From contig NZ_JBKIWZ010000001.1 in assembly GCF_050157905.1 (NCBI RefSeq), positions 186,001 to 250,000 of the forward strand: a stretch of DNA of 64,000 nt. The letters are read 5' to 3'. Shown here piece by piece: positions 32,219 through 41,158 of the stretch. Origin of the DNA: Pantoea sp050157905 (GTDB taxonomy: Bacteria; Pseudomonadota; Gammaproteobacteria; Enterobacterales; Enterobacteriaceae). The notes under the pieces were generated by a model. It ran no database searches. It was not told where the DNA came from and saw nothing but the letters and a program-made list of their open reading frames with translations. A program made the position numbers and the translations under genes. Positions within the stretch are counted from its first letter, which is position 1. Every line of letters begins with the position of its first letter.

Positions 32219-32236
32219 CTGTCTGCCAGCAGACAG
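32219..32236 (-). other. Hairpin downstream of yafC
   Basis: CTGTCTGC and GCAGACAG are a perfect inverted repeat 18 bases past the yafC stop on the minus strand. No T run follows. The 150 bases between the rRNA terminator and yafC hold nothing else recognisable; E. coli has dkgB here. Confidence 0.4.
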
Positions 32237-32253
32237 CATGAAAATCACCGATT

Positions 32254-33156
32254 TCAGCTGCGCCACGGCTGCGCTGCCGTCCACTCACTGACAAAGTCGA
32301 TGAAAGCTCGCACACGCTGGCTTACGCCTGTATCACTGTAATAAACCGCATTGAACGGCATCTCAACCGGCAGACGCTGATCGGCTAGCACCTCCACCAG
32401 TTTCCCCTCTGCAACTTCACGATCGATCATATAGTCCGACAGGCAGGCAAGACCATTGCCGGTCAGGCAGAGCTGCTTAATCGTCTCTCCACTGTTTGAA
32501 GAGATAGCCCAGTTTATATCGTAAAGTTCGCCATTCTCACGGCTGACCGGCCAGCGATTCAGACGTGGTGAGTCATCGAAGCCCAGGCAGGGGTGGTTAT
32601 CCAGATCCGCCACCTGCTGCGGTATGCCATGCTCACGCAGATAAGCGGGCGAAGCCACAATCCTGCGAAAACTGTTAAACAGCAGCCGGGCGCGCAGGGT
32701 AGAATCCGTCAGATTACCGGCACGGATCGCGACATCCACTTTCCGCTCAATCAGATTGATAAAACTCTCTGAGGAGATCAGCGAAAGGGTGATGCCGGGA
32801 TAGCGCAGTCGGAAGGGTTTGATCATCGGCATCAGCAGATGGAGAATGACCGGTGTCGCAGCATCCACGCGCAATAACCCTTTCGGCTCTTGCAGACTTT
32901 CGATCAAATCATTCTCTGCCGTCGTCATCTCCTGCAAAAAATGCTGAACGTGACGGAAATAGCGCTCGCCCTCCTGCGTCAGCGCCAGCTGCCGTGTCGT
33001 GCGGGTCAGCAGGGCAATACCCAGCTTGTTTTCCAGCTTTTTAATGGTTCTGCTGACGGCTGAGTTAGCCATCTGCAACTGCTCCGCCGCCCGACTGAAA
33101 CTCCCGCTTTCGACTACACTGACAAACACCTGTAGTTCGTCAGAAGATGCCTTCAT
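32254..33156 (-). CDS. yafC: LysR-family transcriptional regulator YafC
   Basis: A 300-residue LysR regulator: N-terminal winged helix-turn-helix (residues about 3-62, FSRAAEQLQMANSAVSRTIKKLE) and a C-terminal co-inducer domain. It matches E. coli YafC by sequence and by place between the rRNA operon and yafD. Its targets and ligand are unknown. It is divergent from yafD across a 261-base gap that holds both start regions and no other feature that I recognise. Confidence 0.9.
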   Translation of the reverse strand: MKASSDELQVFVSVVESGSFSRAAEQLQMANSAVSRTIKKLENKLGIALLTRTTRQLALTQEGERYFRHVQHFLQEMTTAENDLIESLQEPKGLLRVDAATPVILHLLMPMIKPFRLRYPGITLSLISSESFINLIERKVDVAIRAGNLTDSTLRARLLFNSFRRIVASPAYLREHGIPQQVADLDNHPCLGFDDSPRLNRWPVSRENGELYDINWAISSNSGETIKQLCLTGNGLACLSDYMIDREVAEGKLVEVLADQRLPVEMPFNAVYYSDTGVSQRVRAFIDFVSEWTAAQPWRS

Positions 33157-33417
33157 CCTTCCTCCCTGTTATGACGTGACCTGCATACCCATTGATGACC
33201 GATAATGCAATCCTGACCAGTATAGATGTTTGCAGGGATGAGCCAGCAGGGCTTGCCGCGATCTGACCCGATTTGCTTAACAAACATAATGAAGCGGTTT
33301 TATGCTGGAAAAGGGTGATGAATTCTGACATTCACCTGCATCCATTGAAACCCCGGTCTAAAATCCCTATAACAGACAGGTGTTAACTGTAATCTGAATC
33401 ATCAGCCAGGCGGGAAA

Positions 33418-34209
33418 GTGCGCAAAAAAACGTATGCAATGCGATATGTAGCAGGACAACCAGTGGAACAGATCTTTCCACCTGGCGCGATGCTTCATCT
33501 CGGGCAGGCACTGCCTCCTGGCGCGCCATTGCCTGCGCATCCCACTCTCAAAGTCCTTGTCTGGAATATTTTCAAGCAGCAGCGAGCAGACTGGATGTCG
33601 GTTCTGGAGGGATTCGGTAAAGATGCTCACCTGGTACTACTGCAGGAAGCCCAGACTACGCCTGAACTGGTACAGTTTGCGACCACCAATTATCTGGCCG
33701 CCGATCAGGTACCCGCCTTTGTGCTGCCTCAGCATCCCTCTGGGGTGATGACGCTGGCCTCAGCCCATCCGGTCTACTGTTGTCCGTTACGCGAGCGTGA
33801 GCCGCTACTGAGGCTCTCTAAGTCGGCTCTGGTAACGGCCTATCCGCTACCGGCCGGTGAAATGCTGATGGTGGTTAATATACATGCGGTAAACTTCAGT
33901 CTGGGTGTCGACGTCTACAGTAAGCAACTGGGGCCTATTGGCGAACAGATTATGCATCACCAGGGGCCGGTCATTATGGCCGGAGATTTCAATGCCTGGA
34001 GCCGCCAGCGTATCAATGCCCTCTACCGTTTTGCCCAGCGAATGAAGCTGGAAGAGGTGATGTTTACGGCCGATCACCGGCGTAAAGCCTTTGGCCGCCC
34101 GCTGGACTTCGTGTTTTATCGCGATCTCAACGTCAGCGAAGCTTCAGTACTGGTGACGCGCGCTTCTGATCATAACCCTTTACTGGTGGAGTTCAGCTCA
34201 ATACGCTAG
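33418..34209 (+). CDS. yafD: Endonuclease/exonuclease/phosphatase family protein YafD
   Basis: A 263-residue EEP-fold protein: LVWNIFKQQ start of the fold, the catalytic glutamate in LLQEAQT, AGDFNAW with the aspartate and asparagine, and the SDHNPLLVEF end with the general-base histidine. Start is GTG at 33418 (MRKKTYAMRYVAGQP), like E. coli YafD. Exact substrate unknown; similar to DNase I-like nucleases. YafC and YafD are also adjacent in E. coli. Confidence 0.93.
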   Translation: MRKKTYAMRYVAGQPVEQIFPPGAMLHLGQALPPGAPLPAHPTLKVLVWNIFKQQRADWMSVLEGFGKDAHLVLLQEAQTTPELVQFATTNYLAADQVPAFVLPQHPSGVMTLASAHPVYCCPLREREPLLRLSKSALVTAYPLPAGEMLMVVNIHAVNFSLGVDVYSKQLGPIGEQIMHHQGPVIMAGDFNAWSRQRINALYRFAQRMKLEEVMFTADHRRKAFGRPLDFVFYRDLNVSEASVLVTRASDHNPLLVEFSSIR

Positions 34210-34274
34210 CCCGCAAAGGCCGCTCGCCTGGAAAAAAGGGGAAGGGGAAGCCCGGAGAGGGCTGCGGAAAAAAG

Positions 34275-34301
34275 AAAAAAGCTGACAGATGTCAGCCTTT
34301 T
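34275..34301 (-). terminator. Terminator between mltD and yafD
   Basis: Read leftward, AAAGGCTGACA and TGTCAGCTTTTTT make a stem followed by T, directly after the mltD stop. It may also end yafD transcripts read rightward. Confidence 0.85.
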
Positions 34302-34308
34302 CAACGTA

Positions 34309-35685
34309 TCAGGTATCCGGAGTTGCGTTATTATTCACAAACAGCGTTAAGTTATCGCCAGGTTGAATATCTTTCGCACTATCCAGCACACTGTTCCAGC
34401 GCATCACGTCTTTGATATTGACGCCGTGATGACGGGCAATACTGTCAAGAGAATCACCCTTACGAACACGGTAGGTGATGCTGTTGCCGTTATCAGCCAG
34501 TCGGGTGCCGTTCGAACCGATGGTCAGCATCTGACCCGGTCGGATATCAGCCCCGCGCAGGTTGTTATCCTGCTTCAGTGCGGAAACACTCACGCCCAGT
34601 TTTGAGGCAATGCCCGAAAGCGTATCACCTCGTCGCACTTTGTATCCGCCGCCTGCACTGGCTTTTGCCAGCTGGGTCGGCTGTACCGCAGCGATGTCAC
34701 CGGAGGCCAGTGAGTTGCGCAGTTTTGCAACGTTCGACTTCGGAACCATAATGTAGTGCGGACCGTTTGGTGCAGTAGCGCCGCCTTTGTAGCCGGTATT
34801 GAAGCTCTTCAGTTTTGTGAGCGACATACCTGCCATTTCGGCAGCCTGCGTCAGCTGTATCTGCTGACCCACTTCCACACGTGCCAGCGCACGGCTTTCA
34901 TTAGGTGTCGGCAGTTTGATGCCGTAACGCTTGTTATTTTTCAGCAGTTCACTCAGCGCTAACATTTTGGGAACATACACAGTTGTTTCGCGTGGCAGCG
35001 ACAGATGCCAGAAGTCAGTCGGCTTACCGCGCGCCTTGTTCTGTTTGATCGCTTTGAGTACCCGTCCCTCACCACTGTTGTACGCGGCAATGGTTAACAA
35101 CCAGTCACCGTCAAACATGGAATTGAGACGTTGCATCATATCCAGCGCAACTTTTGTGGATGCCACCACATCACGTCGCCCATCGTAATACTGATTCTGT
35201 TTCAGACCATAGTTCCGACCCGTTGCAGCAACGATTTGCCAGATGCCTGCGGCATTGGCAGATGAGGTTGCCCGAGGGTCAAAAGCGCTCTCCACTATGG
35301 GTAGCAGTACCAGTTCCATCGGCATTTTACGTTTCTGTATCTGCTCGACTATCCAGTACATGTACGGCTCTGCCCGTAATGTTACATCGTGGAGATAGCT
35401 CTTATTTTTTAAAAATTTACTTTTTTGTTCGCGGATTGCCGGGTTTTCCGGAATCCCCATCTTCAACTCGTCACTAATGAAACTCCAGAGATCGGCGTCT
35501 GCTGCGAGGCCAGTTCCATCTTCCTGCCATCGCGGCGACAAAAACTTGTCTCCGTACTTTCCATTTTCACCTTGACCAGCTGAAGACAGACTCTGTGCAT
35601 GCTGTTCGGGGATATTGGCATCGTTCCTGGACGCCTGACATCCTACCAGCAAGACTGAGGCGAGTAAGATCGCTTTAGCCTTCAT
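34309..35685 (-). CDS. mltD: Membrane-bound lytic murein transglycosylase D
   Basis: Lipoprotein that cleaves peptidoglycan with formation of 1,6-anhydromuramic acid. The 458-residue precursor has a lipobox (VLLVGC), a lysozyme-like SLT domain with the catalytic glutamate in LPIVESAFDP, and two C-terminal LysM peptidoglycan-binding repeats (about residues 345-390 and 405-450; GDTLSGIASKLGVS and GDSLDSIARHHGV). Neighbours yafD and gloB are as in E. coli. Confidence 0.96.
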   Translation of the reverse strand: MKAKAILLASVLLVGCQASRNDANIPEQHAQSLSSAGQGENGKYGDKFLSPRWQEDGTGLAADADLWSFISDELKMGIPENPAIREQKSKFLKNKSYLHDVTLRAEPYMYWIVEQIQKRKMPMELVLLPIVESAFDPRATSSANAAGIWQIVAATGRNYGLKQNQYYDGRRDVVASTKVALDMMQRLNSMFDGDWLLTIAAYNSGEGRVLKAIKQNKARGKPTDFWHLSLPRETTVYVPKMLALSELLKNNKRYGIKLPTPNESRALARVEVGQQIQLTQAAEMAGMSLTKLKSFNTGYKGGATAPNGPHYIMVPKSNVAKLRNSLASGDIAAVQPTQLAKASAGGGYKVRRGDTLSGIASKLGVSVSALKQDNNLRGADIRPGQMLTIGSNGTRLADNGNSITYRVRKGDSLDSIARHHGVNIKDVMRWNSVLDSAKDIQPGDNLTLFVNNNATPDT

Positions 35686-35756
35686 GTGTGTGTCAATAGT
35701 TCGCTTAAAAGACGAGCAACTATACGTGACGACTTTTCACAACACAACCCGAAAAA

Positions 35757-36512
35757 TCAAAAAGCGTCTTTCTTCTCGCGTAAAACGGCAAATGTCTGCC
35801 ATACAGGTTCATCAGCTACGTTAACGTTTAATGCCCTTTGTAAATCAGCATCTTGCGTGCGAAGAAATAAATTTATTATCCGTTCGTGCGCCAGTTTTGT
35901 TGGCAGACTAATGCCATTTTCAGCACGTAAGTCCTTAATTTTCTGATATTCGGCTGTTATTTGCGGGTCATGGGGCAGAATAGCCGCAGCAAACTTCAGG
36001 TTGGATAAAGTATATTCATGCGCACAACAGACTAAGGTTTCTTCCGGAAGCTTATTAAGCTTTTGAAATGAATAATACATCTGCTCTGCGGTGCCCTCAA
36101 AAAGGCGTCCACAGCCGCCGGAAAAGAGCGTGTCGCCACAGAAAAGATAAGGTGCACTGTAATATGAGATATGTCCTAAAGTGTGTCCGGGTGTGTGGAT
36201 GACGTCAAAGGTCAGGCCCAGCACGTTGACCTTATCACCTTCGCTGACCACCGTTGTGGTTCCTTTCTCCGCCGTCTCCTGAGGACCATAGACCTCCAGC
36301 TGAGGAAAATGCTCGCGCAGGGTTTTGACCCCACCCGTATGATCGTTGTGGTGGTGGGTGAGCAGGATCGCCACGGGCTGCCAGCCATTAGAAGCCAGTT
36401 TTTCTAACACCGGCTGGGCTTCGCCAGGGTCTACAATCAGGCACTTATCTTGATCGTCAGTCAGTGTCCAGATGTAGTTGTCCTGCAACGCAGGAATACT
36501 GTTAAGATTCAT
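35757..36512 (-). CDS. gloB: Hydroxyacylglutathione hydrolase (glyoxalase II)
   Basis: Hydrolyses S-lactoylglutathione in methylglyoxal detoxification. The 251-residue metallo-beta-lactamase-fold protein has the di-metal motif THHHNDHTGG, further histidines in HTPGHTLGH and CCAHEYTLSN. The start is taken as the third of three consecutive ATG codons (36512), giving MNLNSIPA and the E. coli length of 251; the two upstream ATGs are possible. Divergent from yafS. Confidence 0.95.
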   Translation of the reverse strand: MNLNSIPALQDNYIWTLTDDQDKCLIVDPGEAQPVLEKLASNGWQPVAILLTHHHNDHTGGVKTLREHFPQLEVYGPQETAEKGTTTVVSEGDKVNVLGLTFDVIHTPGHTLGHISYYSAPYLFCGDTLFSGGCGRLFEGTAEQMYYSFQKLNKLPEETLVCCAHEYTLSNLKFAAAILPHDPQITAEYQKIKDLRAENGISLPTKLAHERIINLFLRTQDADLQRALNVNVADEPVWQTFAVLREKKDAF

Positions 36513-36554
36513 CATCACCTCTCGAAGGTCGCAGGAAAAGGAAGAGCGTAAAGC

Positions 36555-37292
36555 ATGAAGCCCGCTAAATCACGCCAGGTTCTGAACGCACCGCTGTCGT
36601 GGCGCGATATGCCATGGGGAGATTATTTCCGCGATGCGCTGACGCAGCAGCTCCAGCCCTACCTTGGAAAGCTATATGGCTTTCATATGCTTAAGCTTGG
36701 CAACCTCAGCGCAGAAATCAATACGGAAAATTGTGCTATTTCACATCAGGTTAATGTTGGCCGTGAGGGTGAGCTGCTTCAGGTCCTCGCTAATCCGATG
36801 CAGTTGCCGTTTGAGTCGAAGTCAGTCGACGCCTGTCTGATGGCCCATACGCTTGCCTGGAGCCAGGACCCGCATCGGGTATTACGCGAAGTCGACAGGG
36901 TGCTGATTGACGATGGCTGGATGATCATCAGTGGTTTCAATCCCTTCAGCCTGCTTGGCGTGAGTAAAATAGTGCCGGGATTAGCGCGCAGAGCGCCCTG
37001 GAGCGGGCGGATGTTTAGCCAGATGCGGCTGCTCGACTGGCTGGGACTGCTGAACTATGAGGTGGTCTACCGCACCCGATTTCAGGTTCTGCCCTGGCAT
37101 CAGCAGGGCGGAAAAATCATCAGCGCGCATTTACCGGCTTTAGGCTGTCTGAACATTGTGGTGGCACGTAAACGCACCTTCCCGTTGCTGCCGACCCGGA
37201 CAAAGAAGAGCATCAGCACCAGCAAAATCCGTCAGACGGTCAACGCCACACGTCAGTTCCGGCAGGCAGACGATCAGGATTCAGTTTTATAG
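36555..37292 (+). CDS. yafS: SAM-dependent methyltransferase YafS
   Basis: A 245-residue class I methyltransferase-like protein; the SVDACLMAHTLAWSQDPHRVLREVDRVL block is motif IV-like of the Methyltransf_11 family. The glycine-rich SAM loop is degenerate (HMLKLGNLSAE). Resembles E. coli YafS between gloB and rnhA; substrate unknown. Its last 19 bases overlap the 3' end of rnhA on the other strand. Confidence 0.9.
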   Translation: MKPAKSRQVLNAPLSWRDMPWGDYFRDALTQQLQPYLGKLYGFHMLKLGNLSAEINTENCAISHQVNVGREGELLQVLANPMQLPFESKSVDACLMAHTLAWSQDPHRVLREVDRVLIDDGWMIISGFNPFSLLGVSKIVPGLARRAPWSGRMFSQMRLLDWLGLLNYEVVYRTRFQVLPWHQQGGKIISAHLPALGCLNIVVARKRTFPLLPTRTKKSISTSKIRQTVNATRQFRQADDQDSVL

Positions 37293-37741
37293 CCGGTATC
37301 ATCAAAGGCAGGATGCTCAGCTGCACTGCGTGCCAGCACGTCGCAACGCTCATTTTCCGGATGGCCGGCATGACCTTTTACCCACTCCCACTGAATTTTG
37401 TGCGTGCTGAGTGCGGCATCGAGACGTTGCCAGAGATCCACATTTTTCACCGGTTTTTTATCGGCCGTTTTCCAGCCCCGTTTTTTCCAGTTATGGATCC
37501 AGCTGGTGATCCCCTGACGCACATACTGGCTGTCGGTGCTGAGCACCACCTCGCACGGCTGAGTCAGCGCCTCAAGCGAGACGATAGCCGCCATCAGCTC
37601 CATCCGATTATTGGTCGTAAGACGATAACCCGCGCTGAAGGTTTTTTCATGCTGGCCATAGCGTAAAATCGCCCCGTAACCGCCGGGGCCGGGATTCCCA
37701 AGGCAGGATCCATCGGTGAATATTTCTACCTGTTTGCGCAT
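37274..37741 (-). CDS. rnhA: Ribonuclease HI
   Basis: Degrades RNA of RNA-DNA hybrids. The 155-residue protein, the same length as in E. coli, has the catalytic set Asp10 (IFTDGSC), Glu48 (NRMELMAA), Asp70 (STDSQYV) and Asp134 (NERCDVLAR). ATG 37741 is chosen over upstream in-frame starts for this reason. Divergent from dnaQ with a 51-base gap holding both promoters, as in E. coli. Confidence 0.97.
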   Translation of the reverse strand: MRKQVEIFTDGSCLGNPGPGGYGAILRYGQHEKTFSAGYRLTTNNRMELMAAIVSLEALTQPCEVVLSTDSQYVRQGITSWIHNWKKRGWKTADKKPVKNVDLWQRLDAALSTHKIQWEWVKGHAGHPENERCDVLARSAAEHPAFDDTGYKTES

Positions 37742-37792
37742 CTCTGGTAGACTTCCTCTCAAAAGCGTCAAGTCTGACATAAAACGGGTCTT

Positions 37793-38524
37793 ATGAGCAC
37801 TGCAAATAACCGCCAGATCGTTCTCGATACTGAAACCACTGGCATGAACATGATCGGGACACATTATGAGGGGCACCGCATCATCGAGATTGGTGCGGTG
37901 GAGGTGATCAACCGCCGCCTGACCGGCAACAATTTCCACATGTACCTCAAGCCCGATCGGCTGGTGGATCCGGAAGCCTTTGGCGTTCACGGCATTGCAG
38001 ATGAGTTCCTGGCTGACAAGCCCGCCTTCAGTGAAATTGCGGATGAGTTCCTGGACTATATCCGGGGCGCGGAATTAGTGATCCATAACGCCCCGTTTGA
38101 TATCGGCTTTATGGACTATGAGTTTTCAAAGCTGAACCGCGGCATTGAGAAAACCGAAGCCTTTTGTAAGATCACTGACAGCCTCGCCCTGGCGCGTCGC
38201 ATGTTCCCCGGCAAGCGTAACAGCCTCGATGCGCTCTGCTCGCGCTACGAAATAGATAACAGTAAACGTACTCTGCACGGCGCTCTGCTCGATGCCGAGA
38301 TTCTGGCGGAAGTCTTCCTGACCATGACCGGCGGTCAGACATCGCTTTCCTTCCTGTCAGAAAGCGAAAGCGCCCGTCAGGCGCAGGGCGAAAGCATTCA
38401 GCGCATCGTGCGTCCTGCTTCTGCACTGCGGGTGGTGACCGCCAGCGACGAAGAGGTGGTTGCCCATGAGTCCCGTCTGGATCTGGTAATGAAGAAGGGT
38501 GGCAGCTGCCTCTGGCGTGGCTGA
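37793..38524 (+). CDS. dnaQ: DNA polymerase III epsilon subunit (proofreading exonuclease)
   Basis: 3'-5' exonuclease that proofreads for DnaE. The 243-residue protein has the DEDDh exonuclease motifs: DTETTGMN (Asp12, Glu14), HNAPFDIGFMDYE, and HGALLDAE. The C-terminal part after a flexible linker (about residue 185) binds DnaE and ends LWRG. Divergent from rnhA and followed by tRNA-Asp. Confidence 0.97.
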   Translation: MSTANNRQIVLDTETTGMNMIGTHYEGHRIIEIGAVEVINRRLTGNNFHMYLKPDRLVDPEAFGVHGIADEFLADKPAFSEIADEFLDYIRGAELVIHNAPFDIGFMDYEFSKLNRGIEKTEAFCKITDSLALARRMFPGKRNSLDALCSRYEIDNSKRTLHGALLDAEILAEVFLTMTGGQTSLSFLSESESARQAQGESIQRIVRPASALRVVTASDEEVVAHESRLDLVMKKGGSCLWRG

Positions 38525-38599
38525 ACCTTGTGATTTTGCGGAGAAAAACAGCGGTGAGCTGAAAAAAACAGCAAACGATTTAGTCGCCAGGAAAAAGCG

Positions 38600-38628
38600 T
38601 TGACGCCGCATAAGCCTGCTATTAATAT
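38600..38628 (+). promoter_or_regulatory. Promoter of the second tRNA-Asp gene
   Basis: TTGACG at 38600-38605 and TAATAT at 38623-38628, with a 17-base spacer and a GC-rich discriminator GCGCCTCG typical of stringently controlled stable RNA promoters. It lies 30 bases before the tRNA. Confidence 0.8.
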
Positions 38629-38658
38629 GCGCCTCGTTCCCGACGGGGAACACAGCGC

Positions 38659-38735
38659 GGAGCGGTAGTTCAGTTGGTTAGAATACCTGCCTGTCACGCA
38701 GGGGGTCGCGGGTTCGAGCCCCGTCCGTTCCGCCA
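38659..38735 (+). tRNA. aspV: tRNA-Asp (GUC), single-gene unit
   Basis: The same 77-base sequence as the rrn-linked copy at 31986. It matches aspV of E. coli downstream of dnaQ, a known hot spot for gene insertion. The hpx block begins directly after it. Confidence 0.97.
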
Positions 38736-38742
38736 CTATTTA

Positions 38743-38774
38743 AAAAAGCCGATTCAGAAATGAATCGGCTTTTT
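38743..38774. terminator. Bidirectional terminator between tRNA-Asp and the NCS1 permease gene
   Basis: AAAAAGCCGATTCA and TGAATCGGCTTTTT form a stem with a GAAA loop and have A and T runs on the two sides, so it can end the rightward tRNA transcript and the leftward permease transcript. Confidence 0.88.
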
Positions 38775-38782
38775 GCTGTCTG

Positions 38783-40291
38783 CTATTCGACGGCAGCCTG
38801 TTTGTTTGGCGTAATGCTTTCGTGAGTCCAGCGTGCGTCATCCGTCGCTTCACGCTCTTCACGGGCGATGAAACGATAGCAGCCTGCGGCCAGTGCGACA
38901 CCGATAAACCAGCTGAAGTTTGCTACCTCATGCAGGGAGGGAATAAAGCTGATTACCAGACAGATCGCCACCGACGGCAGCAGCGCGGCAATGGCTTTGG
39001 GATTGAAGCCTCCGCGATACCAGTAACGGCCTGACGGCGTGTCATTGAACAGGTCGTCGACTGAGATACGTCCACGTTTAATCAGATAGAAATCGGCCAG
39101 TAAAATCCCGAACAGCGGCCCGATAAAGGATCCCAGCACGTCAAGGGTGTAGTGGATCAGCTCAGGTGACTGGAAGAGGTTCCACGGCGTCAGCAGCACC
39201 GAGCCTACCGCCGCGATCATGCCACCGGTTCTGAAGCTGATTTTCTGCGGTGAACAGTTGGAAAAGTCAAACGCGGGCGAGACAAAGTTCGCCACGATAT
39301 TGATGCCAATGGTGGCGGTAATCATGGTCAGTAATCCAATCGCCACGGCCAGATCGTTGCCGACCATGCTGACCGTTTCGATCGGATCGGTGATCATTTT
39401 GCCAAACAGCGACTGCGTTCCGGAAACGATCACCACCGTCACGATGGAGAAGAGCAGGAAGTTAAACGGCAGGCCCCAGCGGTTGCCGCGACGGATCGCT
39501 GACATGTTTTTGCCGTAGCGTGAGAAGTCACCGAAGTTCAGCAGCGGTCCGGAGAAGTAGGAGACGACCAGCGCCGTCGCCGTGATCATCTGCCATGTCT
39601 GTTCACCCGGTGAAAGCGATTTGCTGGCGAGAGTAAAGGAGATCCCCTCAAAGCCGGTCTGGTATACAATCCAGCCCGCCAGTGCCGCCATCACCACATA
39701 GACCGCCGGCCCGGCCACGTCGATAAACCGTTTAATCGCGTTCATGCCGTGCCAGAACACCATCGCCTGCAGCAACCACATCACCCCGAAACAGCACCAG
39801 CCCAGCAGCGACAGCCCCAGCCAGTGCGGCTCTGTCATCGGGGTCAGCGACGGTGCAAATTTCAGCAACACCAGCATCAGCGCATTCGCCGCCAGCCAGG
39901 TCTGGATGCCATACCAGGCAAACGCTATTAATCCACGGATCACCGCCGGGATGTTCGCGCCAAACACGCCAAATGCCTGACGACAAATCACCGCATAAGG
40001 CACGCCCGCCATCTGGCTCGGTTTTGCCACCAGATTGGCACAGAGCTGTACAATGCAGATCCCCGCCAGCAGGCAGAGCAGCACCTGCCAGCTGGCGAGC
40101 CCCAGCGTAAAGAAGCTGGCGGCCACCACATAGCCGCCCATGCTGTGTACGTCCGACATCCAGAAAGAGAAAATGTTGTACCACGACCAGTTCTGATCGC
40201 GCGTGGGGGCCAGGTCCTCGTTACAGAGCCGTGGGCTGTAATGGGTACTGGTTTCAGAGGCCGCGCTGGCCACCCTGGAATGTTCTGGCAT
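38783..40291 (-). CDS. NCS1-family permease, probably for allantoin or a related ureide or purine
   Basis: A 502-residue nucleobase:cation symporter-1 protein with about twelve membrane helices; N-terminal NEDLAPTRDQNWSWYNIFSFWMSDVHSMGG is typical of the family's allantoin, hydantoin and uracil carriers. It is divergent from hpxS, and shares a control region with a sigma-54-like promoter for this gene and two palindromes. Next to allantoin racemase and allantoinase, allantoin is the best guess as substrate, but uracil, hydantoin or purine bases cannot be ruled out. Cotransport with H+ or Na+ is expected. Ends at a bidirectional terminator. Confidence 0.88.
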   Translation of the reverse strand: MPEHSRVASAASETSTHYSPRLCNEDLAPTRDQNWSWYNIFSFWMSDVHSMGGYVVAASFFTLGLASWQVLLCLLAGICIVQLCANLVAKPSQMAGVPYAVICRQAFGVFGANIPAVIRGLIAFAWYGIQTWLAANALMLVLLKFAPSLTPMTEPHWLGLSLLGWCCFGVMWLLQAMVFWHGMNAIKRFIDVAGPAVYVVMAALAGWIVYQTGFEGISFTLASKSLSPGEQTWQMITATALVVSYFSGPLLNFGDFSRYGKNMSAIRRGNRWGLPFNFLLFSIVTVVIVSGTQSLFGKMITDPIETVSMVGNDLAVAIGLLTMITATIGINIVANFVSPAFDFSNCSPQKISFRTGGMIAAVGSVLLTPWNLFQSPELIHYTLDVLGSFIGPLFGILLADFYLIKRGRISVDDLFNDTPSGRYWYRGGFNPKAIAALLPSVAICLVISFIPSLHEVANFSWFIGVALAAGCYRFIAREEREATDDARWTHESITPNKQAAVE

Positions 40292-40343
40292 AAAACCTGC
40301 TCCTCTAACCGAGAGTGAAATGAATAATCTGGTAAAGGGGTAT

Positions 40344-40359
40344 TGCAGGATTCAGGCCA
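40344..40359 (-). promoter_or_regulatory. Candidate sigma-54 promoter for the NCS1 permease
   Basis: On the minus strand TGGCCTGAATCCTGCA has GG and GC exactly ten bases apart and matches the TGGC and TGCA parts of the sigma-54 consensus. The predicted start near 40333 leaves a leader of about 40 bases. Found by eye; not scored. Confidence 0.55.
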
Positions 40360-40370
40360 GATCTCGTTTT

Positions 40371-40401
40371 TTGTATACAATAATTTCTCTTCACGTATAC
40401 G
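40371..40401. promoter_or_regulatory. Paired palindromes, candidate HpxS operators
   Basis: TTGTATACAA (40371-40380) and CGTATACG (40394-40401) share the core GTATAC. Their centres lie 22 bases apart, about two helical turns, on the same face of DNA. FadR-type GntR regulators bind GT-N-AC palindromes of this kind, and hpxS starts 35 bases downstream. Assignment to HpxS is inferred from position. Confidence 0.55.
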
Positions 40402-40435
40402 ATAGGTGGCAGGCAGAGAGCGATCGGAGCAGGTA

Positions 40436-41158
40436 ATGACGAATAAAACAGGCCAGCATGACGCGGGCAGGCTGCAGGATAAAGATGAAAGGATTTACCA
40501 GGCGCTGATGAACGCCATCGTTGAGCACCAGCTGCCGCCAGGCAGCAGATTGCCGGAAGAGGCCCTTTCCGGCGTCTTTGGCGTCAGCCGCACCGGCATC
40601 CGCAAAGTGCTGCAACGCCTCGCGGCGGTGCAGATGGTGGCCCTGACGCCCAAACGTGGTGCGCAGGTCGCGACGCCGGGTGTCGACGAGGCGCGGGAGA
40701 TCTTCATCACCCGCAGCTTAATAGAATGCGGCAATCTGCCCGCCGTGCTGGCGCATCTTCAGCCGCCACATCTGGTGGCGCTGGAACAGCTCATCGCGCA
40801 GGAGAATCAGGCGCACGCCAGCCATGATGGCCCGGCCGCCATCCGCCTTTCGGCGGCGTTTCATATTCAGTTGCAGGCGATTTCCGGTAATCAGGTGCTG
40901 ACCGGCATGGTCACCAGCCTGACACAGCGATCATCGCTGGTCATTGCCGCGTACGGCGCACCCTGGCAGCGGGGCTGTCGCTGTGACGACCACGCTACGC
41001 TGCTGCATCAACTGCGTGCGCGTGCGCTTCATCCGCTGACAGAGGCGCTGCAGCACCATTTTGATCACATCGTTTCCAGCCTGCACTTTGAGCGCAGCGG
41101 TGAAACCCTTCCCGATTTTTCCCGGCTGTTTGCCGCAGACTTCGGAGCGGTCTCATGA
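40436..41158 (+). CDS. hpxS: GntR-family (FCD type) regulator HpxS
   Basis: A 240-residue regulator: N-terminal winged helix (about residues 17-80; RIYQALMNAIVEHQLPPGSRLPEE, then GVSRTGIRKVLQRLAA) and an all-helical FCD effector domain with the histidine metal ligands expected (AAFHIQL, HATLLHQL, HHFDH). ATG 40436 follows GGAGCAGG; a GTG at 40406 is possible. It is first in hpxS-hpxA-hpxB with 4-base coupling to hpxA, and the order matches hpxSAB of Klebsiella. Likely controls this operon and the divergent permease in response to a pathway ureide. Confidence 0.85.
   Translation: MTNKTGQHDAGRLQDKDERIYQALMNAIVEHQLPPGSRLPEEALSGVFGVSRTGIRKVLQRLAAVQMVALTPKRGAQVATPGVDEAREIFITRSLIECGNLPAVLAHLQPPHLVALEQLIAQENQAHASHDGPAAIRLSAAFHIQLQAISGNQVLTGMVTSLTQRSSLVIAAYGAPWQRGCRCDDHATLLHQLRARALHPLTEALQHHFDHIVSSLHFERSGETLPDFSRLFAADFGAVS

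Noticed and set aside
40408..40423. GG-N10-GC on the plus strand before hpxS as a fifth sigma-54 promoter
   Set aside because: The -12 part reads GAGCG rather than TTGCA; spacing alone is not enough.
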